Source of the DNA: Micromonospora sp. WMMA1947 | Lineage (GTDB): Bacteria > Actinomycetota > Actinomycetes > Mycobacteriales > Micromonosporaceae | Reading direction: 5' to 3' | DNA: 64,000 nt | Assembly (NCBI RefSeq): GCF_027497355.1 | Contig: NZ_CP114909.1 | Span: forward strand, 6,220,001 to 6,284,000 | Shown here: in pieces, positions 27,541 through 35,735 of the stretch | Layout: each line of letters opens with the position of its first letter | Position numbering within the stretch: the stretch's first letter is position 1 | Position numbers and translations under genes: made by a program | Notes under the pieces: generated by a model | Databases searched by the model: none | What the model was told of the DNA's origin: nothing | Seen by the model: only the letters and a program-made list of their open reading frames with translations

Positions 27541-27691
27541 GGGGCTTCCTCCTGTCGACGCGTGGTTCATGAGAGACATTTCGGGGGATCGTAGCGGTCT
27601 GTCGGGAGAAACCGCGTATCGCACGGATTGTCCGACCGGTTGTGACCTTCTGTTCATGATCGACGACGGCCCTCCGGGGGCGGCCCGGGGT

Positions 27692-28324
27692 TCAGACTTC
27701 CACCTCGTCGCGCACAGGCCCCACGCATGCTACCCGCAGGGCGGCGACGATCGCGGCCGCCATCCGGGGCACCTCGGCGGGTTCCAGCGGGGCCCGGGAG
27801 ATCGCCATCCGCCAGTAGACCGGGCCGACGATCAGGTCGACCGCGGCGCGCCGGTCGGTGTCCGGGGACAGCTCACCGCGCTCGACCGCCCGGCCGATCA
27901 GGATCCGGCCCACGGCCTGCTGGTAGTCGTCCAGGGCGGCCTGCAACTTCTCCGCGATCTGCGGGTTGCGCGCCGCTTCGGCCAGCAGATCCGGGATGAT
28001 CTGCGCGGCCAGCCGGTGACGCAGTGCGCGCGCCATCACGTGCAGCAGAATCTCCAGGTCACCGAGAAGGCTGCCGGTGTCCAGCAGCGGGATGTTGCGC
28101 CCCGCCACCGCCGAGACCATGTCCAGCACCAGGTCGAGCTTGGAACGCCAGCGGCGGTAGATGGCGGTCTTGCTCACACCGGCCCGGCGGGCCACCGCCT
28201 CGATGGAGAGGCGACCGTAGCCCACCTCGGCCAACTCCTGCATCACGGCGGCGCGGATGGCACTGGTGATCTCCCCGCGCAGCACCGCCGCGCCGGCCGG
28301 AGCACGCCTCTTCTCGGTCGTCAC
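27692..28324 (-). CDS. TetR/AcrR-family transcriptional regulator
   Basis: 210 aa. The N-terminal HTH spans residues about 18-58 with YGRLSIEAVARRAGVSKTAIYRRWRSK, typical TetR recognition helices. The C-terminal part is the ligand-binding and dimer domain, with a late VDLIVGPVYWRM block shared with actinobacterial TetR_C domains. GTG 28324 is chosen because a TACATT box at 28332-28337 lies seven bases upstream (leaderless); a frame to 28387 would start inside the operator region. It is transcribed away from the TagGH-type exporter genes, and a palindrome between them is a likely operator for both directions. The ligand is unknown, perhaps a polymer precursor or an envelope-acting compound. 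Confidence 0.9.
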   Translation of the reverse strand: MTTEKRRAPAGAAVLRGEITSAIRAAVMQELAEVGYGRLSIEAVARRAGVSKTAIYRRWRSKLDLVLDMVSAVAGRNIPLLDTGSLLGDLEILLHVMARALRHRLAAQIIPDLLAEAARNPQIAEKLQAALDDYQQAVGRILIGRAVERGELSPDTDRRAAVDLIVGPVYWRMAISRAPLEPAEVPRMAAAIVAALRVACVGPVRDEVEV

Positions 28325-28331
28325 GTGGAAC

Positions 28332-28383
28332 AATGTAGCGCAACGACGGTACGGTTGCGTCCCGACGTTCGGTGGACTACCTT
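28332..28383 (+). promoter_or_regulatory. Divergent promoters with a candidate TetR operator
   Basis: Palindrome CGCAAC-N9-GTTGCG at 28339-28359. To the right, TTGCGT (28355-28360), 17 bases, and TACCTT (28378-28383) form a -35/-10 pair for the exporter genes. To the left, TACATT (28332-28337, minus strand) is the -10 of the leaderless TetR gene. A repressor on the palindrome would cover the -35 of the exporter promoter and the spacer of its own. Confidence 0.6.
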
Positions 28384-28479
28384 CCATGCAGCAGCGAGGC
28401 GGCTCCTCCCCGCCCGGCCACGCTGGATCTCTTTCACCGCACTGCTCCCCATCAGCACGAAAGATCGGAGCGCCTGAAC

Positions 28480-29382
28480 ATGGCCAACACCGCGGTGGCC
28501 GACCCCGAATCCGGGCTGACCCGGGCCGAACTGGCCCGGCGGTACGGGCTACGGGTGGCCGGGGAACGACCCGCCCTGGGCGAGTACGCCCGCCGGTTGT
28601 GGGCGTACCGGCACTTCATGACCGCGTACTCCCGGGCGAAGGTCGCCTCCTCGCTGAGCAACACCCAGCTCGGCCAGCTCTGGCAGGTGCTGACACCGCT
28701 CACCAACGCGGCCGTCTACTTCCTGATCTTCGGCGTCATCCTGGGCCAGCACCGGAACGTGCCGAACTTCATCGCGTACCTGTGCACCGGCGTCTTCATC
28801 TTCATCTTCACGCAGACCGCCGCCTCGAACGGCGTCAGCGCGATCACCGGCAACCTGGGCCTGATCCGGGCGCTCCAGTTCCCCCGGGCGGCGCTGCCGA
28901 TCACGGTCACGCTGGTGCAGCTCCAGCAGCTGCTCATGTCGATGGTGGTGCTGGCCGGCATCGTGCTCGTCACCGGCGAGCCGCTCACCTTCCGCTGGGT
29001 CCTGATCGTCCCGATGCTGCTGCTCCAGACGATCTTCAACGTCGGGCTGAGCATGGTCATGGCCCGCCTCGGCTCCAAGGTCACCGACCTCAAGCAGGTC
29101 ATGCCGTTCGTGATGCGCACCTGGCTGTACGCCTCCGGCGTGCTCTACCCGGTGACGCTCATCCGCGAGCACCTGCCGAACTGGGCGGCCAACGTCCTGG
29201 AGTGGAACCCACCGCTGGTCTTCATCGAGCTGGCCCGCTACGCGCTGCTCGACTCGCACCAGGCGCACCTGGTGAGCTCCCCGGCGAAGCTCTGGGCGCT
29301 CGGGTTGTTCTGGGCGGTCGTGGCGGGCGTCGGCGGGTTCGTCTACTTCTGGCGCGGAGAGAAGGAGTACGGCCGTGGCTGA
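28480..29382 (+). CDS. ABC-2 polysaccharide exporter permease, TagG/Wzm type
   Basis: 300 aa. A cytoplasmic N-terminus of about 60 residues ends in YSRAKVASSLSNTQLGQLWQVLTPL, the amphipathic entry of ABC-2 exporters of the TagG/RfbA/Wzm group. Six membrane helices follow, and the C-terminus has WNPPLVFIELARYALLD. Together with the ATPase it would move the lipid-linked polymer across the membrane. ATG 28480 has GGAG upstream; the frame could be extended to 28372 but that region carries the promoter. The gene overlaps the ATPase gene by eight bases. Confidence 0.9.
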   Translation: MANTAVADPESGLTRAELARRYGLRVAGERPALGEYARRLWAYRHFMTAYSRAKVASSLSNTQLGQLWQVLTPLTNAAVYFLIFGVILGQHRNVPNFIAYLCTGVFIFIFTQTAASNGVSAITGNLGLIRALQFPRAALPITVTLVQLQQLLMSMVVLAGIVLVTGEPLTFRWVLIVPMLLLQTIFNVGLSMVMARLGSKVTDLKQVMPFVMRTWLYASGVLYPVTLIREHLPNWAANVLEWNPPLVFIELARYALLDSHQAHLVSSPAKLWALGLFWAVVAGVGGFVYFWRGEKEYGRG

Positions 29383-30175
29383 GCAGACCCTGCCGCTGAA
29401 CGCCGGCCCGGTGACCGACTCGGGTCGCGTCCCCACCGTGGTGGTGGACGACGTGCACGTGATCTACCGGATCCACAAGGGCGCGACTGGCGGCACCAGC
29501 CCGGTCTCCGCGCTCAAGCGGATCGTCTCCCGCACCAAGGCGCCGAACATCCGCGAGGTGCACGCGGTCAAGGGCGTGAGCTTCACCGCGTACGAGGGTG
29601 AGGCGATCGGCCTGATCGGCAGCAACGGCTCCGGCAAGTCCACACTGCTGCGGGCCATCGCCGGGCTGCTCCCGCCGGCCCGCGGCGCCGTCTACACCCA
29701 GGGCCAGCCGTCGCTGCTCGGCGTGAACGCCGCGCTGCTCAACGACCTGTCCGGCGAGCGCAACGTGGTGCTCGGCTGCCTCGCCATGGGCATGCACCCG
29801 GACGAGGTCAAGAAGATCGCCCCGGAGATCATCGAGTTCTCCGGGATCAACGAGCGCGGCGACTTCGCCTCGCTGCCGATGCGCACCTACTCCTCCGGCA
29901 TGGGCGCGCGGCTGCGCTTCGCGATCTCCTCGGCGAAGAAGCACGACGTGCTGCTCATCGACGAGGCGCTGGCCACCGGCGACCGCAAGTTCCGGGTCCG
30001 CAGCGAGCAGCGGGTCCGCGAACTGCGCGACAGCGCCGGCACCGTCTTCCTGGTCAGCCACTCGATCGGCTCGATCCGGGACACCTGTGAGCGGACCATC
30101 TGGCTGGAGAGCGGCGTCCTGAAGATGGACGGCCCCACCAAGGAGGTCTGCGACGCGTACGAGAACCAGAAGTAG
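29375..30175 (+). CDS. ABC-type polysaccharide exporter ATPase, TagH/Wzt type
   Basis: 266 aa. Walker A is GLIGSNGSGKSTLL, signature TYSSGMGARLRFA and Walker B DVLLIDEALATGD, with the His switch in LVSHSIGSI. The sequence between strand one and Walker A (VIYRIHKGATGG, KRIVSRTKAPNIREVHAVKG) is typical of TagH/RfbB-like teichoic acid and O-antigen exporters. It lacks the long C-terminal carbohydrate-binding domain of Wzt proteins that select capped chains. It starts inside the permease gene (eight-base overlap), which couples the two subunits, and is followed by a strong terminator, so the two form their own unit. Confidence 0.92.
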   Translation: MAEQTLPLNAGPVTDSGRVPTVVVDDVHVIYRIHKGATGGTSPVSALKRIVSRTKAPNIREVHAVKGVSFTAYEGEAIGLIGSNGSGKSTLLRAIAGLLPPARGAVYTQGQPSLLGVNAALLNDLSGERNVVLGCLAMGMHPDEVKKIAPEIIEFSGINERGDFASLPMRTYSSGMGARLRFAISSAKKHDVLLIDEALATGDRKFRVRSEQRVRELRDSAGTVFLVSHSIGSIRDTCERTIWLESGVLKMDGPTKEVCDAYENQK

Positions 30176-30181
30176 CGCCCC

Positions 30182-30223
30182 GGAGCGCACCGCACCGGGT
30201 TTCCGCCCGGAGCGGTGCGCTCC
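30182..30223 (+). terminator. Strong hairpin after the exporter genes
   Basis: A 12-base outer stem (GGAGCGCACCGC at 30182-30193 with 30212-30223) contains an inner five-base stem (CCGGG/CCCGG) around a six-base loop. It lies seven bases after the ATPase stop. A TAAGGT box (30235-30240) just beyond can serve as -10 for the next gene. Confidence 0.8.
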
Positions 30224-30280
30224 CGCGTACGCGTTAAGGTTTTCGGACCCATCCCCTTTCACCCAGAGTGAGGTACGGCA

Positions 30281-31783
30281 ATGACGCAGGACCACACCAC
30301 CGCACCGGACGCCGCGCCGGCGAGCCCGGCACCCTGGCGCCCCGCGCGTACGGTGGCCGTGATCCTCGCCGGGGGGACCGGCACGCGCCTGGGGCTGGGC
30401 ATCCCGAAGCAGCTCCTCAAGATCGCCGGCAAGCCGATCATCGAGCACACCCTGGCCGTCTTCGAGGCCGCACCGGAGATCGACGAGATCATCGTGCTGA
30501 TGGCCACCGGTCACGTGGACGACGCGCGGCGCATCGTCGCCGACGCCGGCTTCCGCAAGGTCACCAAGGTGATCGAGGGCGGCGAGACCCGCAACGACAC
30601 CACCCGGATCGCGCTCGACGCGGTCGGCGAGGGCGACGTCAACATCCTCTTCCACGACGCGGTCCGCCCGCTGGTCAGCGCCCGGATCGTGCGCGAGTGC
30701 GTGAACGCGCTCTGGACCTACTCGGCGGTCGACGTGGCCATCCCGTCCGCCGACACGATCATCCAGGTCGACGCGGACGACTGCATCACCGACATCCCGG
30801 TCCGGTCCCGGCTGCGCCGCGGCCAGACCCCGCAGGCGTTCCGCTCCGGCACCATCCGCGAGGCGTACCGGCGGGCCGAGGGCGACCCCGACTTCGCCGC
30901 CACCGACGACTGCGGCGTGGTGCTGCGCTACCTGCCCGGCACGCCGATCAAGGTGATCGACGGCTCGGACGAGAACATCAAGGTCACCCACCCGGTCGAC
31001 GTGCACCTGGCCGACAAGCTGTTCCAGCTCGCCGCCGCCCAGGCGCCCCGCCTGACCGACCACCGCAGCTACGCCGAGGAGCTGACCGGCCGGACCATCG
31101 TGGTCTTCGGGGGCAGCTACGGCATCGGCCACGACCTGGCCGAACTGGCCCGCTCCTACGGCGCCCAGGTCTTCCCGTTCAGCCGCTCCACCACCGGCAC
31201 GCACGTCGAGCGCGCCGAGGACGTGGCCGCCGCGCTGAAGACCGCGTTCGAGGCGACCGGCCGGATCGACCACGTGGTGGTCACCGCCGGCATCCTGGAG
31301 AAGGGCGCGCTGGCCGAGATGGACTCGGAGACGATGGACCGTCTCCTGCACGTCAACTTCGTCGGCCCGGTCACCATCGCGCGCCAGTCGCTGCCGTACC
31401 TGCAGCAGACGAAGGGCCAGCTGCTGCTCTACACGTCCAGCTCGTACACCCGGGGCCGGGCCCGCTACGCGCTCTACTCCGCCACCAAGGCCGCGCTGGT
31501 CAACCTCACCCAGGCGCTCGCCGACGAGTGGGCCGAATTCGGGGTACGCGTCAACTGCGTCAACCCGGAGCGCACCGCCACCCCGATGCGGACGCGGGCG
31601 TTCGGCGAGGAGCCGGAGCACACGCTGCTCTCCTCCGAGGCGGTCGCGCAGGCGTCCCTGGACGTGCTGATCTCCGAGCTGACCGGCCAGGTGGTCGACG
31701 TGCGCCGGTCCCCCGGCGAGCCGGTGGCCGCCGTACCGGCCCAGCCCGGCGCCGACCGGTCCGAGCTGTCCACCGGCGCCTGA
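30281..31783 (+). CDS. Bifunctional cytidylyltransferase-SDR (Bcs1-like, CDP-ribitol synthesis)
   Basis: 500 aa fusion. Residues about 22-250 are an IspD/TarI-type cytidylyltransferase: VILAGGTGTRLGLGIPKQLL, EGGETRNDTTRIAL, FHDAVRPLVS and TDDCGVVLRYLPG. Residues about 268-475 are a short-chain dehydrogenase: VVFGGSYGIGHDLA for the cofactor, a YALYSATKAAL catalytic YxxxK and NCVNPERTATPM. In H. influenzae Bcs1 the same order gives ribulose-5-P reduction and CDP-ribitol formation; Gram-positives use separate TarJ and TarI. It would supply CDP-ribitol to the phosphotransferases at 7.1 and 31.8 kb. Its own promoter (TAAGGT) lies behind the exporter terminator. The nucleotide product is inferred from the fusion family. 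Confidence 0.9.
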   Translation: MTQDHTTAPDAAPASPAPWRPARTVAVILAGGTGTRLGLGIPKQLLKIAGKPIIEHTLAVFEAAPEIDEIIVLMATGHVDDARRIVADAGFRKVTKVIEGGETRNDTTRIALDAVGEGDVNILFHDAVRPLVSARIVRECVNALWTYSAVDVAIPSADTIIQVDADDCITDIPVRSRLRRGQTPQAFRSGTIREAYRRAEGDPDFAATDDCGVVLRYLPGTPIKVIDGSDENIKVTHPVDVHLADKLFQLAAAQAPRLTDHRSYAEELTGRTIVVFGGSYGIGHDLAELARSYGAQVFPFSRSTTGTHVERAEDVAAALKTAFEATGRIDHVVVTAGILEKGALAEMDSETMDRLLHVNFVGPVTIARQSLPYLQQTKGQLLLYTSSSYTRGRARYALYSATKAALVNLTQALADEWAEFGVRVNCVNPERTATPMRTRAFGEEPEHTLLSSEAVAQASLDVLISELTGQVVDVRRSPGEPVAAVPAQPGADRSELSTGA

Positions 31784-31802
31784 ACCCGACGGGACGTGTC
31801 CG

Positions 31803-33479
31803 ATGCGTGGTGACCTGGTCCGCAAGCTGCTCGCCCGGGTACTGACCACCGGGCTGGCGGTGCTGGCCTTCCTCGTCGTGGCGCTCACCGGGGCCACCGG
31901 CTGGGGCCTGGCGCTGGCGGTGGCCGCGCTGGCCGCCACCGCCTGGGAGCGCCGGGTCCGGCCGTCGGCCGACGGTCTCGCCGAGACGGTGCTCGTCGCC
32001 GCCGGCATCCTGGTCGGCTACGCCCGGCGCCTCGACGACGGTTTCGACCCGGCGCTGACCGCCACCGCGCTGGTGCTGCTCGGCCTGGTGCTGCTGGTCG
32101 GCCCGCTGCGGCAGGCCGGCGCGCTGGAGATCCGCGCGGCGAACCTCCCGGTCCGCACGTGGGCACCCGTGGTCGCCGCCCGGCTGGGCGACGCGCTGCT
32201 GGTGCTGCTCGCCGTGGTGGCGCTCGCCGCCGCCCTGACGCTGCCGGCCTGGACGGCGCTGGCCGCCGCGCTGCTGGTCGGCGCCGGATGCGGGGCGGTC
32301 GCGCTCGACCTCGCCCGGCGCCGGTTCCGGCCGCCCGCCGGAGGTGGACCGGTCGGCCGGGCGCTGCGCCACCACCGGCCCGAGTTCGTGCTGCACTTCT
32401 CCGCGCCGCCCGGCTCGGAGTATCAGGTCACCATGTGGCTGCCCTACCTGGAACGGATCGGCCGCCCGTTCCTGGTGGTGCTGCGCGAGCCGGAGCTCCT
32501 GCCCGCGGTGGCCGCCGCCACCCGCGCCCCGGTGGTCCTCTGCCCCACGCTGAAGGCGCTGGACGAGGCGCTGGTGCCCAGCCTACGGGTCGCCTTCTAC
32601 GTCAACCACGGCGCGAAGAACGCCCACCTGATCCGGTTCAACCAGCTCACCCACGTGCAGCTGCACCACGGCGACAGCGACAAGGCACCGAGCGCCAACC
32701 CGGTCTCGGCCATCTTCGACAAGATCTTCGTGGCCGGGCAGGCGGCGATCGACAGGTACGCCCGCGCCGGCGTGGAGATCCCCGCCGACAAGTTCGTCGT
32801 GGTCGGCCGTCCCCAGGTCGAGGCCATCGAGGTACGCCGGGAGCCGGTCACCCCGTCGGCGCACCCGACGGTCCTCTACACCCCGACCTGGACCGGGCAC
32901 CACGCCGACGCCAACTACTGCTCGCTGCCGGTGGCCGAGACGCTGATCCGCCGGTTGATCGACAGGGGGGCCACGGTGATCCTGCGCGCCCACCCGTACA
33001 CCGGCAAGAACCCGGCCTCGGCCCGCCAGCTCGCCCGCCTCACCGAACTGCTCGCCGCCGACCGGGCCAGGACCGGCCGGCCGCACCTGTTCGGCGCCGC
33101 CGCGAGCCGCGAGCTGACGCTCACCGAATGCGTCAACCGCGCCGACGCGCTGGTCTCCGACGTCTCCGGGGTCATCTCCGACTGGCTGTACTCCGGCAAG
33201 CCGTACGCGGTCACCGACACCGGCGCCGACGGCGAGCACTTCGTCGAGCGGTTCCCGCTGGCGGCGTCCGGCTACGTGCTGCGGCGCGACATGTCCAACG
33301 TGGACGAGGTGCTCACCGACCTGCTCGACGCCGACCCGAAGGCGGCGCAGCGCTGGGCGGCCCGGACCCGCTACCTGGGCGACTTCCCCGCCGACGGCTA
33401 CGCCGAGGCGTTCCTCACCGCCGCCCGCCGCGAGCTGGAACCCGAATGGTCGGTCCCGGCGCCGCGCGCCGTGGTGTAG
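31803..33479 (+). CDS. CDP-polyol phosphotransferase, TagF/TarL-like (second copy)
   Basis: 558 aa from ATG 31803, 19 bases after the fusion enzyme. About five membrane helices occupy residues 10-170. The rest is the glycerophosphotransferase domain: VAFYVNHGAKNAHLI, LHHGDSDKAPSANPVSAIF, VVVGRPQVEA, VLYTPTWTGHHADAN, ILRAHPYTGKNPAS and DALVSDVSGVISDWLYSG. Compared with the copy at 7087-8841 it has the same architecture but moderate identity; the pair could be a primase and a polymerase (as TarK/TarL or TagB/TagF), or serve two chains. It is the last gene of the locus and converges on an alpha/beta hydrolase gene six bases away. Confidence 0.9.
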   Translation: MRGDLVRKLLARVLTTGLAVLAFLVVALTGATGWGLALAVAALAATAWERRVRPSADGLAETVLVAAGILVGYARRLDDGFDPALTATALVLLGLVLLVGPLRQAGALEIRAANLPVRTWAPVVAARLGDALLVLLAVVALAAALTLPAWTALAAALLVGAGCGAVALDLARRRFRPPAGGGPVGRALRHHRPEFVLHFSAPPGSEYQVTMWLPYLERIGRPFLVVLREPELLPAVAAATRAPVVLCPTLKALDEALVPSLRVAFYVNHGAKNAHLIRFNQLTHVQLHHGDSDKAPSANPVSAIFDKIFVAGQAAIDRYARAGVEIPADKFVVVGRPQVEAIEVRREPVTPSAHPTVLYTPTWTGHHADANYCSLPVAETLIRRLIDRGATVILRAHPYTGKNPASARQLARLTELLAADRARTGRPHLFGAAASRELTLTECVNRADALVSDVSGVISDWLYSGKPYAVTDTGADGEHFVERFPLAASGYVLRRDMSNVDEVLTDLLDADPKAAQRWAARTRYLGDFPADGYAEAFLTAARRELEPEWSVPAPRAVV

Positions 33480-33485
33480 GCCCGC

Positions 33486-34232
33486 TCAGAGGTACGGGTC
33501 GAGCAGGGCGAGCACCGCGGCCGGGTCCTCGACGTGCGCGTTGTGGCCCAGCCCGGGCAGCGTGGCCACCGGCACACCCAGTTCCTTGAGCTGCGCGTCG
33601 GTCACCATCGGGTCCTGCTCGCCCCGGGCCAGCAGCACCGGCACGTCGGTGGCGGCCAGCAGCGCCGCCAGCCGGGGCTCCCCGACCGCGAACGCCGCCG
33701 GATCCATGGCGAGCCGCCAGCGGCCGTCCTCCCGCCGCAGCCCCGCCTCCACCACGGGATGGTCCGGGGCGAACAGCCCGGCGAGCCCTGACACCCGCAG
33801 GTAGCGGCGAGCCGCCTCGTCGCGGGTGGCGAACCAGGTGACCGGCCGGGCGGCCAGTTCCTGCGACTTCGCCAGCTCGGCCGGGGACCAGACCGCCTTG
33901 ATGCCGAGCCCCACCACCGCGTCGACCGGAAGGGCCCGCTGCCGGGCGGCGAGCGCCAGCGCCACCACCCCGCCGAGCGAGTGCCCGAGCAGCACCAGCC
34001 GGTCGGTGGGGCCGAGCCGTACCGGGCCGAGCCCGTCGGCCACGCGTTGGGCGAGGGCCTCGAACGAGTAGCCGGGCAGCGGCGGCGACCAGCCGTGACC
34101 GGCGAGGTCGGGGGCGAGCCAGCGGCCGGGCCAGCGGCGCTCCAGCAGCGGCGCCCAGGGCAGCCACACCTCGCCGGTGGCACCCATGCCGTGCAGGAGA
34201 ATCAGGTGCCGCTTCCCCGTCGTATCGCCCAT
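33486..34232 (-). CDS. Alpha/beta hydrolase
   Basis: 248 aa. The oxyanion region is LILLHGMGATGEVW, the nucleophile elbow GHSLGGVVAL holds the catalytic Ser, and the late GLGHNAHVEDP block carries the catalytic His, with an Asp in the LLARGEQDPMV segment. It is a soluble enzyme of the esterase/haloperoxidase superfamily; substrate unknown. ATG 34232 starts at the conserved N-terminus, and a CAGACT box seven bases upstream could allow a leaderless message. The frame could extend to 34262, but nothing supports that. Confidence 0.87.
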   Translation of the reverse strand: MGDTTGKRHLILLHGMGATGEVWLPWAPLLERRWPGRWLAPDLAGHGWSPPLPGYSFEALAQRVADGLGPVRLGPTDRLVLLGHSLGGVVALALAARQRALPVDAVVGLGIKAVWSPAELAKSQELAARPVTWFATRDEAARRYLRVSGLAGLFAPDHPVVEAGLRREDGRWRLAMDPAAFAVGEPRLAALLAATDVPVLLARGEQDPMVTDAQLKELGVPVATLPGLGHNAHVEDPAAVLALLDPYL

Positions 34233-34299
34233 TGGCGCAGTCTGCCACCGCCCGCCCCGCACACGCGAGACCGAACCCGCCGCCTCCGGCCCCCACCAG

Positions 34300-34378
34300 C
34301 CCGTCGATCTTGCGGTTTCGGCCCCCGGGATGCCCGGCTCACCCGTTATGCCGGGGCCACAACTGCAAGATCAACGGG
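34300..34378. repeat. Palindromic intergenic element (copy 1 of a GATC-ended family)
   Basis: An imperfect inverted repeat: 34300-34325 (containing GTCGATCTTGCGGTT) pairs with 34353-34378 (AACTGCAAGATCAACGGG). The loop is 27 bases. Its TTGATC-like ends and stem length match three copies at 42.2-42.5 kb. Confidence 0.65.
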
Positions 34379-34395
34379 GCGAGGTGAGGCGGGCC

Positions 34396-34415
34396 GGGGT
34401 GGGGTGGGGTGGGGT
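34396..34415 (+). repeat. Four tandem GGGGT units
   Basis: Four perfect GGGGT repeats in a row, then GGGAC and GGGG. The plus strand could form a G-quadruplex. It lies just beyond the terminator of the peptidase gene. Confidence 0.8.
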
Positions 34416-34424
34416 GGGACGGGG

Positions 34425-34457
34425 AAGGCCGGCACCCCGGGGTGGGGTGCCGGCCTT
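34425..34457 (-). terminator. Hairpin downstream of the C39-like peptidase gene
   Basis: A 14-base perfect stem (AAGGCCGGCACCCC at 34425-34438 with 34444-34457) and five-base loop lie 18 bases after the stop of the minus-strand gene, ending its transcript. Confidence 0.8.
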
Positions 34458-34474
34458 CGGGGCTGCGGGACTGC

Positions 34475-35317
34475 TCAGGCGGAGTAGCCGCGGCTGGCGA
34501 TCCAGTGCGCCAGGTCGATCGTGGTGAGCCAGTACGAGGGCAGGGACGGGTCGGCCGAGTCGGCGATCCGTACGGTCCGGCCGTCGTCCTTGTAGCCGAC
34601 CACGGCGACGTAGTGGCCGCCCGGGAACGAGTGCCAGCCGCCGTTGGTGTCGGTGGCGGTACCGGCGACGTTCGCGACGACCGCGCGGCCGTTGCTGATC
34701 GCCTCGACGACGTCGGCCTGGAGCCGGTCCATCTGGGCCGGGGTGGCGGTGCCGGGAATCATGCGGGTCCGGTACGGGTTGCCCTTGACCTGCTGGTTGA
34801 GCACCCGGGTGGTGTCCTCGGCGGAGTTGGTGCCCATCTCGGTGGTGCCGAGCGGGCCGGCGAGCGCGTCCTGGCTGCGCTCGATGCCGGCGGCGCTGAG
34901 CGCGTTGCGCACGGCGGCCGGGCCGCAGTAGAAGTAGTTGATCTGCGCCTGGTAGTCGTAGTCGAGCGACTTGCTCGACGGCGGCTTCGGCTTGGCCTTC
35001 CGGGTGAGGTCCGGGTCCGCCGCCGCCTTGGCCGACGGGGAGGCGCTCGCCGACGCGCTGGGCGCGGCCGAGGCGCTGGGCGACGCCGGCGGTACGGCGA
35101 TGCGGGCCTCGCCGCGGCTGGCGGGCTGCTCGCCGAGGCGGGCGGCGCCGAGATCGGCGACCGCCGCGGTGTTCTCCTGGACCGGGGCGTCGTCACCGGC
35201 GGCGGCGACGGTGCCGGCACCGGCGGCCAGCACGAGCGCGGCGGCCGATCCGGCGATGATCTGGTACGGGCGTTCGGTGACGATCCGTCGCAGCTGACGC
35301 TTCAGGTGGTGCTTCAC
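34475..35317 (-). CDS. Secreted/anchored C39-like cysteine peptidase family protein
   Basis: 280 aa from GTG 35317, with GGAGG six bases upstream. A basic N-terminus and one hydrophobic segment (residues about 18-41) export or anchor it. A low-complexity Ser/Ala/Pro linker (about 75-115) leads to a papain-like C39 domain with Cys131 in YFYCGPAAVRNAL, His235 in GGHYVAVVGY and Asp253 in VRIADSADP. The fold is that of bacteriocin-processing or peptidoglycan-related C39 peptidases; the real substrate is not known. The long leader carries a c-di-AMP riboswitch, the usual company of actinobacterial cell-wall hydrolases, which points to a wall or osmotic role. Confidence 0.87.
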   Translation of the reverse strand: MKHHLKRQLRRIVTERPYQIIAGSAAALVLAAGAGTVAAAGDDAPVQENTAAVADLGAARLGEQPASRGEARIAVPPASPSASAAPSASASASPSAKAAADPDLTRKAKPKPPSSKSLDYDYQAQINYFYCGPAAVRNALSAAGIERSQDALAGPLGTTEMGTNSAEDTTRVLNQQVKGNPYRTRMIPGTATPAQMDRLQADVVEAISNGRAVVANVAGTATDTNGGWHSFPGGHYVAVVGYKDDGRTVRIADSADPSLPSYWLTTIDLAHWIASRGYSA

Positions 35318-35524
35318 GAAATCCTCCACGGGGCGTGAGCGGCACACGCCGGCCCGGCACGCGGAGGAACTCACACGTGCTGGCGGGGCCGGATGGCCGG
35401 GGGATCCGGGAACGCCCGTGATGCCGGGCGCCCAGGGGGCGGTTGCCGGTCGCGCGTCAGGCGAGCGCGGGCACCGCGGTGCCGTGGAGGCGGGGGGACG
35501 ATCGAGGGGTGGGCAAGAGGGGTA

Positions 35525-35650
35525 ACTCCTTCCGTGGCCGCCGACCGGGTTAGCTGACGGATTCGGGCGGGAAGTACGCCCTACCGCGGGCCGTGGGCTC
35601 GCGGATTCACCCCGATGGTGCTCATGGGTCCCCGGTTCGTGGAACTCGAT
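35525..35650 (-). ncRNA. c-di-AMP riboswitch (ydaO/yuaA leader type)
   Basis: On the minus strand the region reads through conserved cores of the ydaO family in the right order: GGGGTGAATC (around 35604-35613), an AGGGC segment, CCGAATCCGTCAGCTAACCCGG (its AGCTAACCCGG part at 35545-35555), then GGAAGGAG (35527-35534) closing the element. In actinobacteria these leaders stand before rpf, NlpC/P60 and other wall hydrolase genes and shut expression down at high cyclic di-AMP. Here the downstream gene is the C39-like peptidase at 34475-35317. Boundaries are approximate. Confidence 0.85.
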
Positions 35651-35706
35651 TAGGCGGGTCGGTGCGGCGTCGCCGTCGGCGATCGATTACCGCATCGGAC
35701 GCGCCG

Positions 35707-35735
35707 ACACTACCGGTGGGTATGTCCCATGCCAA
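35707..35735 (-). promoter_or_regulatory. Promoter of the riboswitch transcript
   Basis: Minus strand: TTGGCA at 35730-35735, spacer of 17 bases, TAGTGT at 35707-35712. Both hexamers fit the housekeeping consensus well and transcription would begin near 35700, some 50 bases before the riboswitch. The -35 lies in an AGCGCT-centred imperfect palindrome (35731-35744). Confidence 0.6.

Noticed and set aside
29222..32008. 928-codon minus-strand frame
   Set aside because: Shadow of the exporter ATPase and the cytidylyltransferase-SDR fusion.
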